Notes: a model not told the origin generated them from the letters alone. A stretch of 64,000 nucleotides of DNA from Vitis vinifera (GCF_030704535.1 NC_081811.1:4939001-5003000); one strand, 5' to 3'; counted from the stretch's first letter, positions 32,401-45,447 are shown. Translations and numbers: made by a program.

Positions 32401-35400
32401 TGGCTTTGGTCGATTCTGGTAATGCTTGTCTTGTATTTTGGACTGGATGTCATAATATTAAAAATAGGTAATTAGGCCTTCTCTTTTGGTCTGGTATTTG
32501 TTCTCTTCACCATTTTACTTTACTACCTCATAGTTTGGGGGGAGAGGTACAGATCCATATGGCATTTTTATTATTTCATCATTTCCTCCAATTGCCAAAA
32601 TATGATCTCTGAACTGTTATATGAGGTTGATGTTCCATGTTTGCTCTTTCAAAATGGAGCTACTGTTGCTTTTTGAAACGACTGTGTTTGTTCTCAGTTA
32701 ATTGTAACTGCTGGCGAGGATTGTACATGTCGTGTGTGGGGAACAGATGGTAACCAGCTTAAGATGATCAAAGAGCACATGTAAGTTGCAAATTCAGTTT
32801 GTTAAGAATTGCAGGTTAATTTCTTGAGTGATGTTCCATAATTTCAACACCATCTATCAAACATATATGTAAATTGAATACATTCAACCTGATTCTGGTT
32901 ATTATGGATTAAGAGCTATGTATCCCAGATACTATTCTGGACACCATACCCTTGTGTTCTAGGACTCTTTTGGACATGCTGTAGCAACCTTGATTATATT
33001 TCTGCTAAAATATTATGTTTTGAGATTCAGAGTCATTTACAAATATATTTTTTTGATAACCAATGATTCAATATATTAATAGTGCCTAACAAAGAGGCAC
33101 ACAAAAGCATACACGGGGTATACAAAGGCGCCGATAGGCCACACAAAGCGAAGAGATACACAAAAACAACTCCCTCACACTACTTAGAGCCCAACCGATC
33201 AATAAAGTTTATCATGGACAATGAGCAATCCCTTATGTGCACTCTAACCCACTTGTAAATATATACATGCAATAATATTTAGGCCAATTACCTAACCGGT
33301 GTTTTTTGTGTGGGTGCGAAGAGGAAACGATCAATCATATCTTAATACATTGTACAGTAGAAAAAGGGTTGTGGAACATCATTCTTGCGTTGTGTGGTGT
33401 ACAGTGGGTCTTTCCAAATTCTGTAAAGGAGGTTCTTAGTAGTTGGAAAGGCTCTTTTGTGGGGAGAAAAAGGAATAAAGTGTGGAAATCCATTCCGTTA
33501 TTCATTTTTTGGACTATGTGGAAGGAGAGGAATAGGCTAGCTTTTAAGGGGAGAGTGTTGGCTTTTCAAAAGTTAAAAACTTCATTTGTATACAATATTT
33601 GGGGTTGGGCTAAAGTGTACATTGATATGGAGTCGAATTCCCTTATAGGTTTCTTGGAGTCGTTAGCCTCCAAATAGGGTTTGGGTTGTTTTGTTTTTTG
33701 TTTGAGGGGGTGGTAGCCTCGTATACTTCCTGTATGCTTTGAGGTTTCTTTGCCTATTTATATATATTGCTTGCTTATCAAAAAAACAAATATTTAGGCC
33801 AATTTTCTTGAAGAAGTTTTGAATCTGAATTATCCCTCCAAAATGCTTGTTTTGCATTTCCTCTTACTAGTATCTTATCCAGAGTATTCTTCATACTTCC
33901 TTGGCTGTATTAATCCTAATTTCTTGTACAGCATTTTTCACCGCATTTATGCATTTTGAAATACCTTGTCATTAGTGCTGAAATGGGTAATACTGGTCTT
34001 AGTGTCTTGTTAGATTAAATGCTGGTATCAAGTGAAACTAGTCTATGTCTAAGTAGTATCTTGGTACTCATAATGATTCAATACTCAAATTACATCTTTT
34101 TCTTATCATGCAGAGGAAGGGGTGTATGGCGATGTTTGTATGATCCAAAGTTTTCACTTCTTGTTACTGCTGGGTTTGACTCTGCTATCAAAGTGCATCA
34201 GCTACAAGCTTCTTTGCCTAAGGCCCCACAGGAACAGGTTGCGGAGGTAAAAGAGTTGATTGACAGAACGGAGATATTCACTGTTTGTATCCCAAATTCA
34301 TCAGAACATACTGGACTTATGGACAGGTTAAGGTCTCCCAAAAACAATATAACTATCATGTATACATATGGGGTAGACACACTTTCACCTGTTTGTTCAT
34401 CCCCTTGCTGAGAAAAGACATGCTTAGATGAGCCTGGATTTTTTTTTTCTTTCTTTTTTTCGAAATTAAGAAAAATAGTGGACGGCTCATGAAAATGTTA
34501 ATAGATTGATGAAGATCGAGCTGCATAATTTATTGGGACTTGGGATGTCACAATTATTGGACCAAACAAATTGTAGCTTATGAATCCCCTCTCAACTTAC
34601 ATGTGTTAGTTTAACCTTATTTCTAAATGTTGTTTTGTGTCTCTGATTTAATTGCTGTTGTTCTACTTGATTTTTTTTATCAACTGATGCATTGCCTTTT
34701 TTTTTTTTTCCCTGTTTGTTGCAGCAAAAGTGAATATGTGCGTTCCCTGCGTTTCACATGTGAAAATAGTCTCTATGTTTCCACAAACCGTGGTTATCTT
34801 TACCATGCTAAATTATTTGATACAGGAGATGTAAAATGGACTGAACTTATCCGTGTCAGTGAAGAGGTGCCAATTGTTTGTATGGACTTACTGTCTAGAA
34901 ATGGACCCAAGCTTTCCAGTGGTGTTGAGGATTGGATTGCTGTTGGAGATGGTAAAGGAAACATGACAGTCACTGGAATTGTTAGTGATCTTTGCCCTCC
35001 TAAAGTAGGCCTCACTTATACTTGGTCAGCTGGAATAGAGAGGCAGCTCTTAGGAACATTTTGGTGCAAGTCCTTGGGATATAGGTAGGGACAATTCTTC
35101 ACCTTTTGATATAATGTTTTTATTATGTCCCATGTATTCCAAATCTGGCCTGAATCGCTTAAATGAGTACTCGTTGAGTAATGGAATCTACAACCTATCA
35201 TTCTAGCTCAGTACCCATCTGCTATTTTAGGCTCAATTTTAAACTGAAGGTTATGGATCTTTAACCATATGAACTTCTTTGTGTCTGCTTTTTGCTGTCA
35301 CAAAAGATTGTTGAAAAGTCAAGTATTATGATCAGGGACAAAAATGTCGTGATATTACCGATATATCGTGTATCGAAAGGTTTTGACACGATAAATCATG

Positions 35401-38400
35401 ATGATATATCGGAGAGGAGAAATTTCGATAAATATTACCAAAAAATCGCCAATATATCGGCGATATATTGGTTGGAGGCGATAAATCGTTGATTATACAT
35501 ATACAGCAAAAAATCGCCTATATTTCTCCAATCTATCGCCGATTTTTCAGCGATATTTCTGCAAAAAAAAAAAAAATGCCCTCCCTCTACCTAGATTGCC
35601 TACCCCTTTGCCCAAGCTTCCCCTTCCCTAGTCAAATCCCCAGTCTCCTGCTCGGGCTCCAACCCCACTTTGCCCATATCCTCCTACAGCCTATGTCCAT
35701 TAGGGCAATTATGCCCTTTGTTAATTTGAACCAAATGTGTGTATATATATATATATATTAAAAGTCAGCACAAAACAATATTTTTGAAAACAAAGTAATT
35801 ATAATTATTTTATAATTATTACAAAAAAATATAAAAATTATCATCATAATTTTTTTCATAGTATTTTTTAATATCATTAATATATTAATTAAATATTAAA
35901 AAATTATACATGTATTATCGTTTATTTTATATCATTTAATATAATTAAATTAAATGGATCATAAATTTAATATTAAATATATTTTAAAATTAGATATATT
36001 ATAATTAAATATTATAATATTATTATGAAATAATATTTAATATAATTTAATAATAAATGTGCACTTATAAAATACATATTTTTTATTGATGCATATAATA
36101 TTATTATCAAATATAATAAATCATATTATACATATATTAAATTATTTAATAAAGTAACTTAAAAATATTTGTTATACTTCTAATCATATTTCTATGAGGT
36201 TTTTTTTTATATTTCCATGAATTTTGATCAATTTTAGGTTTATCGATATTTTTTTTTTTCAAAATATCTGCCGATATATTTTCGATATATCCATAAAATT
36301 GAAGTACCGATATATATGTGATTATTGATATTTTCATCTTTGATTATGATCATCCAATTGGTCTTTACTTATAAAAAAAATGATCATCCAACTACTCCAC
36401 ATGACCATGGAGATCATACTGAGGAACTCAATTGGTGGGTATGCTTACCACTCTCCAATGTTGTCAGCTGGGAGATATCAAGGTCTTCTTGCTTTATTTT
36501 TTTGATAGGCAAAGGCACAGAAAAAGTATATTAATAAAAACCAGGTGCCCAACGGCTAACCCAATGCATACAGGAAGTATACAACAGGCGCAAGGTCTTC
36601 TTGCTTTATTGTTAACATGTACTCATCAATCTCTGGTGTTTGAATCATGTAGGTACATTTTCACTGCTGATCCAAGAGGAAAGTTGAAGTTATGGAGGTT
36701 ATGTAATCCTTCACAATCAGCTTCTCAAAATTCTGCAATCAGTAACAATGTGTCTCTAATAGCAGAGTTCATATCCAGTTTTAATATACGGATAATGTGT
36801 TTGGATGCCTCATCTGAGGAAGAGGTATTTTCTTTTTATCATGTCTCTAACTTAATTAGAGTGAGGATCTTTCTCTTTATGGTATAAGACAAGGTTTTTG
36901 GATTGTATATCCTTACACAAGTAACATCTATTAGGAATCCTCCAACCTTTCCTTTTTAGCTGATCTAGAGTCAAAATCCTAGCTCAAGTTGTTTCCCAAG
37001 TAAAAAAGCTAATACTTAATGGTATCCAAGAATTCCATATTGTGCCATAAAGGAACAACTCCACTCTCCTATTTGCTAAAGAGGAACAGAAGAACTTAAT
37101 TGAAAAAGTACCATTCTTTGTAGGCAACCATACCATGACATCATCGGTCTCCAAAGAAATGGAGTGTGCAAACAACCTCCCAAAAAGGTTGTACCTTCTT
37201 TAGTTCCCAATCATGCAAATGCCTTGTAAACCTAGGACTCTGGCTACCATCAACCCAAAGGTCACTCACCTAAACATCTATTGAGGTAGCTATAGAATAG
37301 AACTCTGGAAACGAATCCCTCAAGGACACGTCCCCACCCCACTTGTCTTTCCAAACCTTGTTCCCAGACCCAACCTTGAAACCTGTATCGCCTTCCACAC
37401 CCCCATACCATGCCCTTCTCTCATTTCTTGAGTGCATCATCCCCCCCCCCGACCCATACTTGGGATTCCTTTTCACTTACAAATCTCCAAGACCATTTAC
37501 CCAAAAGAGTCTCATTTAAAATGGATAAATTTCTGATGCCCAAGCCCCCTTTCTGTTTCTCCAAGCAAACAATAGCCCAGTTCACCAAATATGGCTTTTG
37601 TTCCAAACCCCCCCCCCCCCCCCCTCCCCACAAAAAGTCTATTTTTCCAATCTAACAACTACCTTCTTTAGGATGACAAATAGAGACATGAAGTAAATCG
37701 ACAAACTACTAAAGTACTCTTCATCAGAGTAAGCCTTCCACCCTTTGATAGATATTGTCTCTTCCATAAAGCTAGCCTTTCCAAAATCTTTCTTCTATCC
37801 CTTCCTAAACTTCGGAGAACTTATAAGGGGCTCCCAACGGAAGCCTTAAATAGGAGGTCGGGAGGGCACTGACCTTGCAGCCTAAAACCCCAACAAGATC
37901 CTTTAAATTTGAGACCTCCCCAACAGGGATAAGCTCACTTTTCTCCAAGTTGATCTTTAGCCCTAACAAAACCTCAAACCACATAAAAACCCAACTCAGA
38001 TACTCAAGGTTCTCCTTACTAGCATCACAAAAAATGAGAGTATTGTCCACAAATAACAAATGGGAAACCTCCACCCCTTCTCCATCTCTTCCCCTTACTA
38101 TAAAGCCATAAAAAAAAAACCCTCCTTCCTTTGCCCTTACAAGAATGCTAGAGCGAGTATCCATTGCCAAGATAAACAAATAAGGGAACAAAGGTTCTTT
38201 TCCCATTTATTTCAGTCAATAAAGATCTGTGAGCTTGAATAAAAGAAAAAGGAAAACAAATATTTAGAGGATCACTGAGAGATAAAGGTCATTTTCTTTT
38301 AATTTTATGAGATTATGTTTGATTAATAATAAGCATACTACTGATTAGAAATTAGGAAATCTTGATCTTGTGAGGTCCAGAAGTGATTTAATGAATTTTC

Positions 38401-41400
38401 CAGGCTTACTGTTTTATTAAATGGAACCTGTATATCGGTGTTATATCTTACTGACTGTTTTATAAACCTTGTAGGCTTTTTTATTTTATTTTATTTATTT
38501 ATTCATTTACTAATTATTATTATTTTACTTGCTAAATTGTTATTGTTATTGTTTTGCAGGTGCTGATATGTGGAGATCTACGTGGTAATTTGATTTTATA
38601 CCCTTTATTGAGGAGTATATTGGTGGGTTCATCTTTTGGATCAGAAGTGAAGATTACTCCATTGACTTATTTCAAAGGAGCTCATGGGATATCAAGCGTG
38701 TCTGGCATTTCGATAGCAGGATTTGTTTCCAATCAAATTGAAATACAATCTGTATGTTCTGACTTCAAGCTTTTCTATTGGCAAAGAATATTGTTGCATG
38801 CCTTGCTTTCAAATATTCTCTGACAATGATTTTTTTTTTTTTTTGCATGTCTGTATCAGAGATAGAGACAGGGCATTTGATATTTATTTTGTTTCTTGTC
38901 AGACTGGTGGAGATGGGTGCATATGCTATTTGGAATATCGCAGAGATCGACAGAATTTGCAGTTTATAGGGATGAAACGGGTGAAAGAATTGAGTTTGGT
39001 CCAGTCCGTCTCTTCTGGTGCTGACTCTGTTGATGATTTGACAAGCAGCAAGTATGCAATTGGTTTTGCATCAACAGATTTCATAATATGGAACTTAATA
39101 ACTGAGACAAAGGTACTTCTCTCACTCTCTCACTTCCTTCCAGGCTGATTCCTATGTTGCAAGGCCTCTTCTAGTTGATACCTAAGAGTAACATTGAAGC
39201 AGGTTGTGCAAGTCCCATGTGGTGGATGGCGGCGTCCCCATTCTTATTATCTTGGTGATGTACCAGAGATGAGAAACTGCTTTGCATATGTTAAGGTCTA
39301 TTTTTCTACTCTTTTCACTTCCTAATTTTTTATTCTTCGAGGAATGTGGTAATCAAAGCACAAATACATGAGGATGATAATCAGCTTTGTTTAACATGAG
39401 ATGCACATGCAGAGTTTGGGACTGTCATCCAGTTAGGGAATCAGTGCAAGTAGTTGAGCTGACAAAGTGGTCTTGTAAACTTCATGTCTTATAGTTGGAC
39501 TGTTGATGAATAAGTTGTGAATTATCATATGCTTATTCTTAGTATCATGGAGTGAGGTTGAATATCTGCCAAGTGGCATATGCTTTGGAGTTTACCCAAA
39601 TGAGGTTGAGCAAGTTATAGTTATATTTTTATTCAAGATAGCATGCTATTAAACTATTCAGAAGCTTTACTACTATCTGTTATTGTGTTTCTTTTTCTTT
39701 TCTCCCATTAGTTATGTTTTATTTTATTTTTATTTTTATTTTTATTTATTTTGAAGCAATCCCTTCTAAATTTGAAAAGTGTATATTATTGTTTTAGGTG
39801 TATCAAAGACTAAATGGATGAACGTTGATCCATAAACTTGTAATGCCTCGAGTGGCTTTATGTTCAAAACTACTGATGTCCATCAAAATAGATGATTGAA
39901 ACACTCTCAACAGAGAGCTGTTTCGAGTTGCTAAGCCAAATTGTTGTACTTTTTATATGATAAAGGGACTGCTTCATTATGTTGTGATGTTCAATGCATC
40001 TTAGTTTACTGAGATTACAATTTTCAATTTTTCAGGATGAAATAATTTATATTCATAGATTCTGGATTCCAGAGAGTGAAAGGAAAATATTTCCTCAGAA
40101 TCTGCATATTCAATTTCATGGGAGAGAGATGCATTCCTTATGTTTTGTGTCTAGGGATTCACAAGTTGGGTTAAATGGAAAGCATGACCTCTCTTCTAGA
40201 TCTAGCTGGATTGCTACTGGGTGTGAAGATGGCACTGTGAGGTTGACAAGGTATAATTCATTATCATTTAGAAAACTGACCTGAAAATGAACAGAATTTT
40301 TATAACTTTAATTAATTGTTACAGTATTATTGGATTTGTTTCTGCTTGTATGTTTTGGGGTAGTGGGCAAGAGCACAAAGTTATCTGCACACATTTATAG
40401 TTAAGAGTATTAATGATCTGTCAGATATGCTGATGGGTATCCCAGCCTCCATACCTCATAAGCTACCCTCACCCTCCCCTCTCCCACCTCCGTTTCCTTA
40501 TTATCATATATTTTTGCAACTGATATGATGGTTGGATCTGTGAACTAATAGAGTGATGGACAAATTAGGTATTCTCCCGGTGTTGAGAATTGGTTTTCAT
40601 CACAATTGCTTGGAGAGCATGTTGGTGGATCAGCTGTGAGGTCAATATGCCCTGTATCAAAGATACACACAATTCCAGCAGATGCGACAAACATGCCAAA
40701 TGGGACACAGAGACAACATGCTACCTGGGACGGCAGAGAGAATCCATTCTTGCTAATTTCTGTTGGTGCAAAACGGGTCATAACTTCTTGGGTACTAAGA
40801 ACTAGTACGATAGACAACAAGGGAGAAGCGTCAGATGATGGAGTGCAGGATAAAACTGGGAAGGGCTTTCCATCAATGTCATTCCAGTGGCTTTCCACTG
40901 ACATGCCAACCAAGTATTCTGGTATTCGTAAGAAAACAGAAGACTTGGAGAACATAGTTGGAATTAAAAAAGCTTCGAGTGTGAATATTGATGCAGAGTC
41001 TAGATCACTCTTCCCAGAAAGAAAAGAGATGCAATTGAGAACTTGCATTGGGGACATGTATGAAAATGACTGGAGATACCTTGCTGTTACTGCTTTTCTT
41101 GTTAAAGATCCTGTTTCCAGGTGATATGAGATAATGATGATTTATTGTTCTAGTTTGGTTTTCAATTCAAATTTTTCTTTTCCATATTAATTTACCTTTT
41201 CCCTTTTACTTTGCCTCTGTTGCAGAATTACTGTCTGTTTTATTGTTGTTGGTTGTTCTGACGCCACACTTTCTCTGCGGGCTCTCATTTTACCCAGTCG
41301 ACTTTGGTATTATATCATGGCACCTTTCATTCAGTTTATTTAATGGTTTTGTTGTAAAATCCATAGTGCGTTCTAATAATTCCACATTCCCACTCTTTAT

Positions 41401-44400
41401 TGGCCACCTGGTGTCATCTTTCTTTTTTTCTTTTTCTTCTTTGTTTTTCCATTTTGTAAATGTTTATTTACTTCATTGTAGGTTTGATGTTGCTTTATTG
41501 GTTCCCCAGTCATCCCCAGTTTTGGCATTGCAACATGCTATCATCCCTTTATTTCAGCCTTCTGAAGGTCAGTGCATTGTCTGGACTATTAAATCTTAAT
41601 TTAGCAGAAATATTGTGGAAATCTTATGTCAAGCTTTCTGACCATAAATATAGTTCAAATATGATGCCCCCACCCAGCCGAACCCAAACCAAACCCCCAC
41701 CACCCCAATAACAATAATAACAATAACTAAACAATAATAAGAAGAAGAATAACAACAAACCAATAATAACAACAAAAACAAGAACAATAATAGTAATACT
41801 TAAATGCCAGCTCCATATTAGGGAACAGGTTGTTAGGTAACATCAAGTCAATAAAAGAGGTAGAAGATGGGGAGGTCTTTACTCTATTCCTAGCGGAATA
41901 GCGAACTTCGGGGCTCTAGAAGAGGTTAAGGCCTTACTCTATTCCTAGCAGAATAGTGGCCTTAATTTCTTTTTGGTATAATATTAATAATAAGTAAATA
42001 AATAAATAGAATTTATTGAAACAACAATTTGGCCCAGTTAACTAACATTATTCAATCGGTGTGATTGAGAGAATAACAATTAAATTATTAGCCAAAATAA
42101 TGTCTTCTCCTAATTAGTTGTAGGCACTATTTTGTGTTCCACACCACCCCCCTTCCTCTCCTCTCCCCCTACCCCAATAAAAATAGATTATATCTTTAAT
42201 AAAAACAACTAGTCTCTATGAACTTTGTTTGCAACATTTTCAGCATAGCTGTGATATCCCACATCAAATAGGGAAAAAAGTTCATAACATTATATATGTA
42301 TGAACTCTTTTTAACCTTGTAAACGTATTCTAAAGTCGTGAGGGCCCCTTTGAACCTAAAACAAACAATATTTACACAACTGGGAGTGGATCGTTATAAA
42401 TAGTATCAAAGTCAAGTTTCAATCCTGGGTAGAGGAAAAAGTTTTTAATGCTATATATATGTATGAACTCCTCTTAATCTTGTAGACACATTTTAAAGTT
42501 GTGAGGGTCCCTTTAGGCTTAACGCAGACAATATCTAGACAGTTGGAAGTTGGTTGTTACAATATTCCTCACAGTTTTAGTGTATTTAGTGTTCACAATT
42601 ATGAAAAGTGAATTTTTCGCCTCCTTATGAGGTGTGCCTCAGTGTTCACAAACTGTGCCTAAGCATTGAATTTTTAATCAGTGTTCTCATCAAGGGTATG
42701 ACTCATGAACTGAGGCACATAAAGTTACACCCCAATGCCATGACCCTTTCCACTATAGTTGCATTGCTAAAATTCACAACAGAAAATGCATTTGGCATGT
42801 GGAATCAAATGCATGTTTTTAAAATTACTTATTTTATAATGTCCTAATTTTGGCATCCTAATTCCTTATATTTTCTTCCCTGGAGTTGTTAATTCCTGTT
42901 TAATGGCTTGATTAACAGAGAAGATTCAGATTGGAAATGCATATATTGCAATCAGTGGATCTACTGATGGCAGTATTGCCTTTTGGGATCTGACTGAAAG
43001 TGTTGAAAACTTCATGCTGCGGGCATCAACTCTCCATACAGAAAACTCTATTGATTGTCAGAAACGACCACGCACTGGAAGAGGAAGCCAAGGTGGACGA
43101 TGGTGGAGATCATTAGGCACCACTCCTAAGAAAAAACCCAGCGGCGGCTCAGTTTCCATGAGAGTTGAAGAAGGAACTGGTGTTCTAAATTATGTTGCAT
43201 GTGGAACCTCTTCAAAACTTAATGATCCTGAAAACACTCCAACTGCTTGTTCTCAAGCGATGTTCACTGCTTCCCTTGAGTCAGAAGTGAATACAGATGA
43301 TTCCTCATCAGAAATATGTGAAATATCACCCTTACATGTTTTGAGTAGCATTCACCAATCCGGGGTCAACTGTCTCCACATTTCAGATATGAATCATTGT
43401 CAAAGTTTTAACAATGGTTTTCTGTATTATCTTTTAAGTGGGGGCGATGATCAAGCACTTCACTGTCTTGGATTTGATTTGACACTGCTACCAACAAGCT
43501 CAGAGTCTCAGATTAAGGCAGTAAATGTAGAAAATCCAACAACCAAATTTGAAGATATAAAGAACTTAAATCATTGTAAACAGAACAAGAATTACAGAAT
43601 CAGATTTTTATACCATGACAGGGTAGCCTCAGCTCACAATTCTGCTGTGAAAGGTAAATTTTTTAAACTTGGTTCTTTAATATTTTTGCTGAATTCCTTT
43701 GTTGTTGGACAAGCCCAAGTTGAGGTTGTGTCCTCATTGTGTTTGAATTCTTGCTCCCTTGATGTCCTCATCATGTTCAACAATTGTAAATGATCTATGT
43801 TTCCATCCCCCTTCTTAGTTTCTGATGATTGCCTAAACATCACACAAAGGATTGCTTCATATTATGAAGCCTAGTATATTTATAGGAACTAAAAAAACAA
43901 GGAAATTTCCCTCTTTTTTTTCTTTTTTTTTTTTAATATATTCATTAGTTAGCTGATAATTTCCTTTTTCGAGATGATTTTCCATAAAAGCATCTGTGAA
44001 TGATGATATTAATTTCAATTTTCATGTACTGAAGGTATTTGGACAGATGGGACGTGGGTGTTTTCTACTGGTCTTGATCAGCGTGTCAGATGCTGGTATC
44101 TTGGTGAGCATGGTAAATTAATTGAACAAGCTCATTTAGTAATTAGTGTGCCTGAGCCAGAGGCATTGGACGCTAGAGCCTGTGGCAGGTGAGTGAAGCA
44201 TCTGATGTTATTCTGACCTACTCCATACAGCACTTCCTTATGGAAGAATAACTTCGCATTGAAAAGTATAATTCTCTAAATTGTTATCTTTATTTTTATG
44301 GTGCTATTTATGTCTTTTCCAGGAACCATTATCAGATTGCAGTAGCTGGAAGAGGGATGCAAATGGTTGAGTTCTCTGTATCCCCTGACATGGATGGCAG

Positions 44401-44422
44401 AGGCGCAGATGGCTTCTGCTGA
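29422..44422 (+). CDS. WD40-repeat protein of the WDR6/Trm734 type (tRNA 2'-O-methylation partner)
   Basis: Twenty exons: 29422-29542, 29632-29927, 30007-30115, 30372-30454, 31204-31427, 31520-31652, 32698-32780, 34114-34326, 34725-35084, 36653-36824, 38560-38751, 38903-39112, 39203-39295, 40036-40250, 40569-41120, 41226-41306, 41482-41567, 42919-43653, 44035-44188, 44323-44422. They total 4212 nt, 1403 residues, open throughout. WD-type strand ends run along the protein: VHLWDML, IIVWKAV, ARIWPIH, CRVWGTD, LKLWRLC, FIIWNLI, IAFWDLT, VRCWYLG. The early block LAGHEGSIFRLAWSSNG with GHNARIWDC, AGEDCTCRVW and GRGVWRC is the hallmark of WDR6/Rtt10(Trm734). In yeast and human this protein partners the Trm7/FTSJ1 methylase to methylate wobble position 34 of tRNA-Phe. 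That role is inferred here. Introns 4, 7, 9, 10 and 17 carry six mobile elements, listed separately. Confidence 0.92.
30539..30882. mobile_element. PIF/Harbinger (Tourist-like) MITE in WDR6-type intron 4
   Basis: A 344-bp element with ends GGTGGTATTTTTT and its inverse AAAAACACTACC, flanked on both sides by the direct repeat TTA (30536-30538, 30883-30885). No coding capacity. It has the same family ends as the element at 11489-12168. Confidence 0.75.
33050..33255 (-). mobile_element. LINE 3' tail, 5'-truncated, in WDR6-type intron 7
   Basis: Read on the minus strand it ends in '..tattgaatcattggttatc' plus an A run, the typical 3' end of the L1 copies seen elsewhere in the window. It also has the 'gtatacc..gtgtatgcttttgt' block found near such ends. 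Only the tail was inserted or kept. Confidence 0.55.
33290..33788 (+). mobile_element. 5'-truncated L1-type LINE with 16-bp target duplication
   Basis: Perfect direct repeats AATATTTAGGCCAATT occur at 33274-33289 and 33789-33804. The insert begins inside the ORF2 zinc knuckle (CFLCGCEEETINHILIHC), continues through WTMWKERNRLAFKG in an open frame to 33677, and ends in 'gcttgcttatcaaaaaaac'. The intact frame, perfect duplication and short tail point to a fairly young insertion. It lies in WDR6-type intron 7, in the same sense as the gene. Confidence 0.9.
35335..36342. mobile_element. Non-autonomous Mutator-like element in WDR6-type intron 9
   Basis: A 1.0-kb element flanked by the perfect 10-bp repeat ATTATGATCA (35325-35334 and 36343-36352). 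The ends are loose inverted repeats rich in ATATCG words: left 'gacaaaaatgtcgtgatatt', right (reverse) 'gatgaaaatatcaataatca', then 'tatatatcggta'. 35570-35730 is an odd GC-richer, C-rich insert that may be captured DNA. There is no transposase frame. Confidence 0.8.
36499..36590 (-). mobile_element. Very short LINE 3' tail with 20-bp target duplication
   Basis: Perfect repeats CAAGGTCTTCTTGCTTTATT flank it (36479-36498 and 36591-36610). The 92-bp insert, read on the minus strand, ends '..tttgcctatca' plus an A run, the L1 3' end. It is an extreme 5' truncation in intron 9 of the WDR6-type gene, just upstream of exon 10. Confidence 0.88.
36893..38215 (-). mobile_element. L1-type LINE ORF2 fragment in WDR6-type intron 10
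   Basis: On the minus strand, in broken frames, one can follow reverse transcriptase and downstream blocks. These are 'GKEPLFPYLFILAMD', 'HLLFVDNTLIFCDA' (the FADD-like motif altered to FVDN), 'GLKINLEKSELIPVG', 'GGLGIRNLSILNETLLGKWS', a WKDKW stretch and a 'PLSISFFTWE' end. No tail or target duplication was found, and both ends are unclear. Two C homopolymer tracts (37441-37450, 37609-37624) fall inside. Confidence 0.75.
41650..41800. repeat. C/A-rich then (AAT/AAC)n low-complexity tract
   Basis: A 'cccccaccaccccaa' stretch runs into 100 bp of imperfect 'caataataacaa' repeats in WDR6-type intron 17. Probably a degenerate microsatellite. Confidence 0.75.
42250..42561 (+). mobile_element. TRIM-type mini LTR element (fossil) in WDR6-type intron 17
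   Basis: LTR 1, about 42250-42397, begins TGTGATATCCCACATC and ends near GTTATA. It is followed by a worn tRNA-Met-type primer site (about 42400-42413) and a short internal piece. LTR 2, about 42430-42561, repeats 'tatatatgtatgaactc', 'cttgtaga', 'ttttaaagt.gtgagg' and 'gacaatatctagac', and ends GTTACA. The whole unit is only about 310 bp. LTR divergence suggests an old insertion. Confidence 0.75.
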
Positions 44423-44879
44423 TTTTGTGTTTCAATCCATAAGCTTTCGAGGATGGGTATGTGGTATGTTATTGTGCATATTGTTTTCTAGATGTTATTC
44501 ATGAATGAATTAGGGGTTCCTGCTGGGTAAATCATGAAGTTGGCATCCTGAAGGCATCTATCTCCCTACCTTTGCAGGTGAAACCCATCATTTGAGGGGT
44601 TTAAACTTTGAAAGATCTGATTTAAAGAATCGACTGCTCAGGTGGCAAAACAATTCAATTATTACTTTTGGGAGGTTAAAAGATGCATATAGTACACTGT
44701 CTTAAGAAAGAACAATGGTAATAATTGGATTAAGATCATGGTCATCTGAGATTTTGATGTTGTTGGGCAAGAATTGAACAAGTAATTAAAGGCTGGGAAA
44801 GCCATGTATGCCTGCTGCTAGCTGGTCATCCTCAAAGCTGCATTGATCAATAAATAAAGAATTCCAAATTATGTTTGTG

Positions 44880-44918
<39 letters not shown>

Positions 44919-45447
44919 CAAGTTATGTTCTCTTTTTTCTTTCTGTACACTCAGCAAAATGCAGTTGATAATTTTTTATGCTGAATGTTAATTGGTTGAA
45001 AATTTCTTTTACTTTCAGAGTGCGCTGCCCTTTTAACTTGTCACCAATATCTGAAAAGACTGCCGTTTAGATCTGGGAAAGATGCTTCACTTAAGGAGTA
45101 TAAAGATGTCATATGACTCATATCTGCATCAACTGACCTTGCAGGTGCTCCTATCTCAACTTGCCCACAATTTTTTATTCATCACTGATGACCACACCAA
45201 TTTTCTTCTGAGGACTTTCAAAAGATTGAAGGTTATGTATTTTAGTAGCCATTGCTGAGTTCTGATCTGACTAGTGAAACTGTCCCATGCAGCTCGATCC
45301 AGATGATATGTATTTTCTCTTTTTCCTTTTTGTATAACAGATTAGATTTTGTTCAATTTGGACGCCCAATGATTTTAGTACTTCTAATCATGATGAATAC
45401 CACAGTACATGGCATAAATTTACAAGCTTAGGTTACATTTAGTGATC
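44423..45447. other. Convergent 3' regions of WDR6-type and LHCB1 genes
   Basis: 44423-45100 is probably the WDR6-type 3' UTR and flank, with a GA microsatellite at 44884-44914. 45240-45447 is the LHCB1 3' UTR on the minus strand. I see no other gene. Confidence 0.5.
44884..44914. repeat. (GA)n microsatellite
   Basis: About 15 uninterrupted GA units, preceded and followed by similar 'aattccaa(a/g)ttatgtt' words, suggesting a small local duplication around it. Confidence 0.9.

Noticed and set aside
42250-42561. Cassandra-type TRIM with a 5S rRNA segment
   Set aside because: No 5S internal control region is visible; only a plain TRIM can be claimed.
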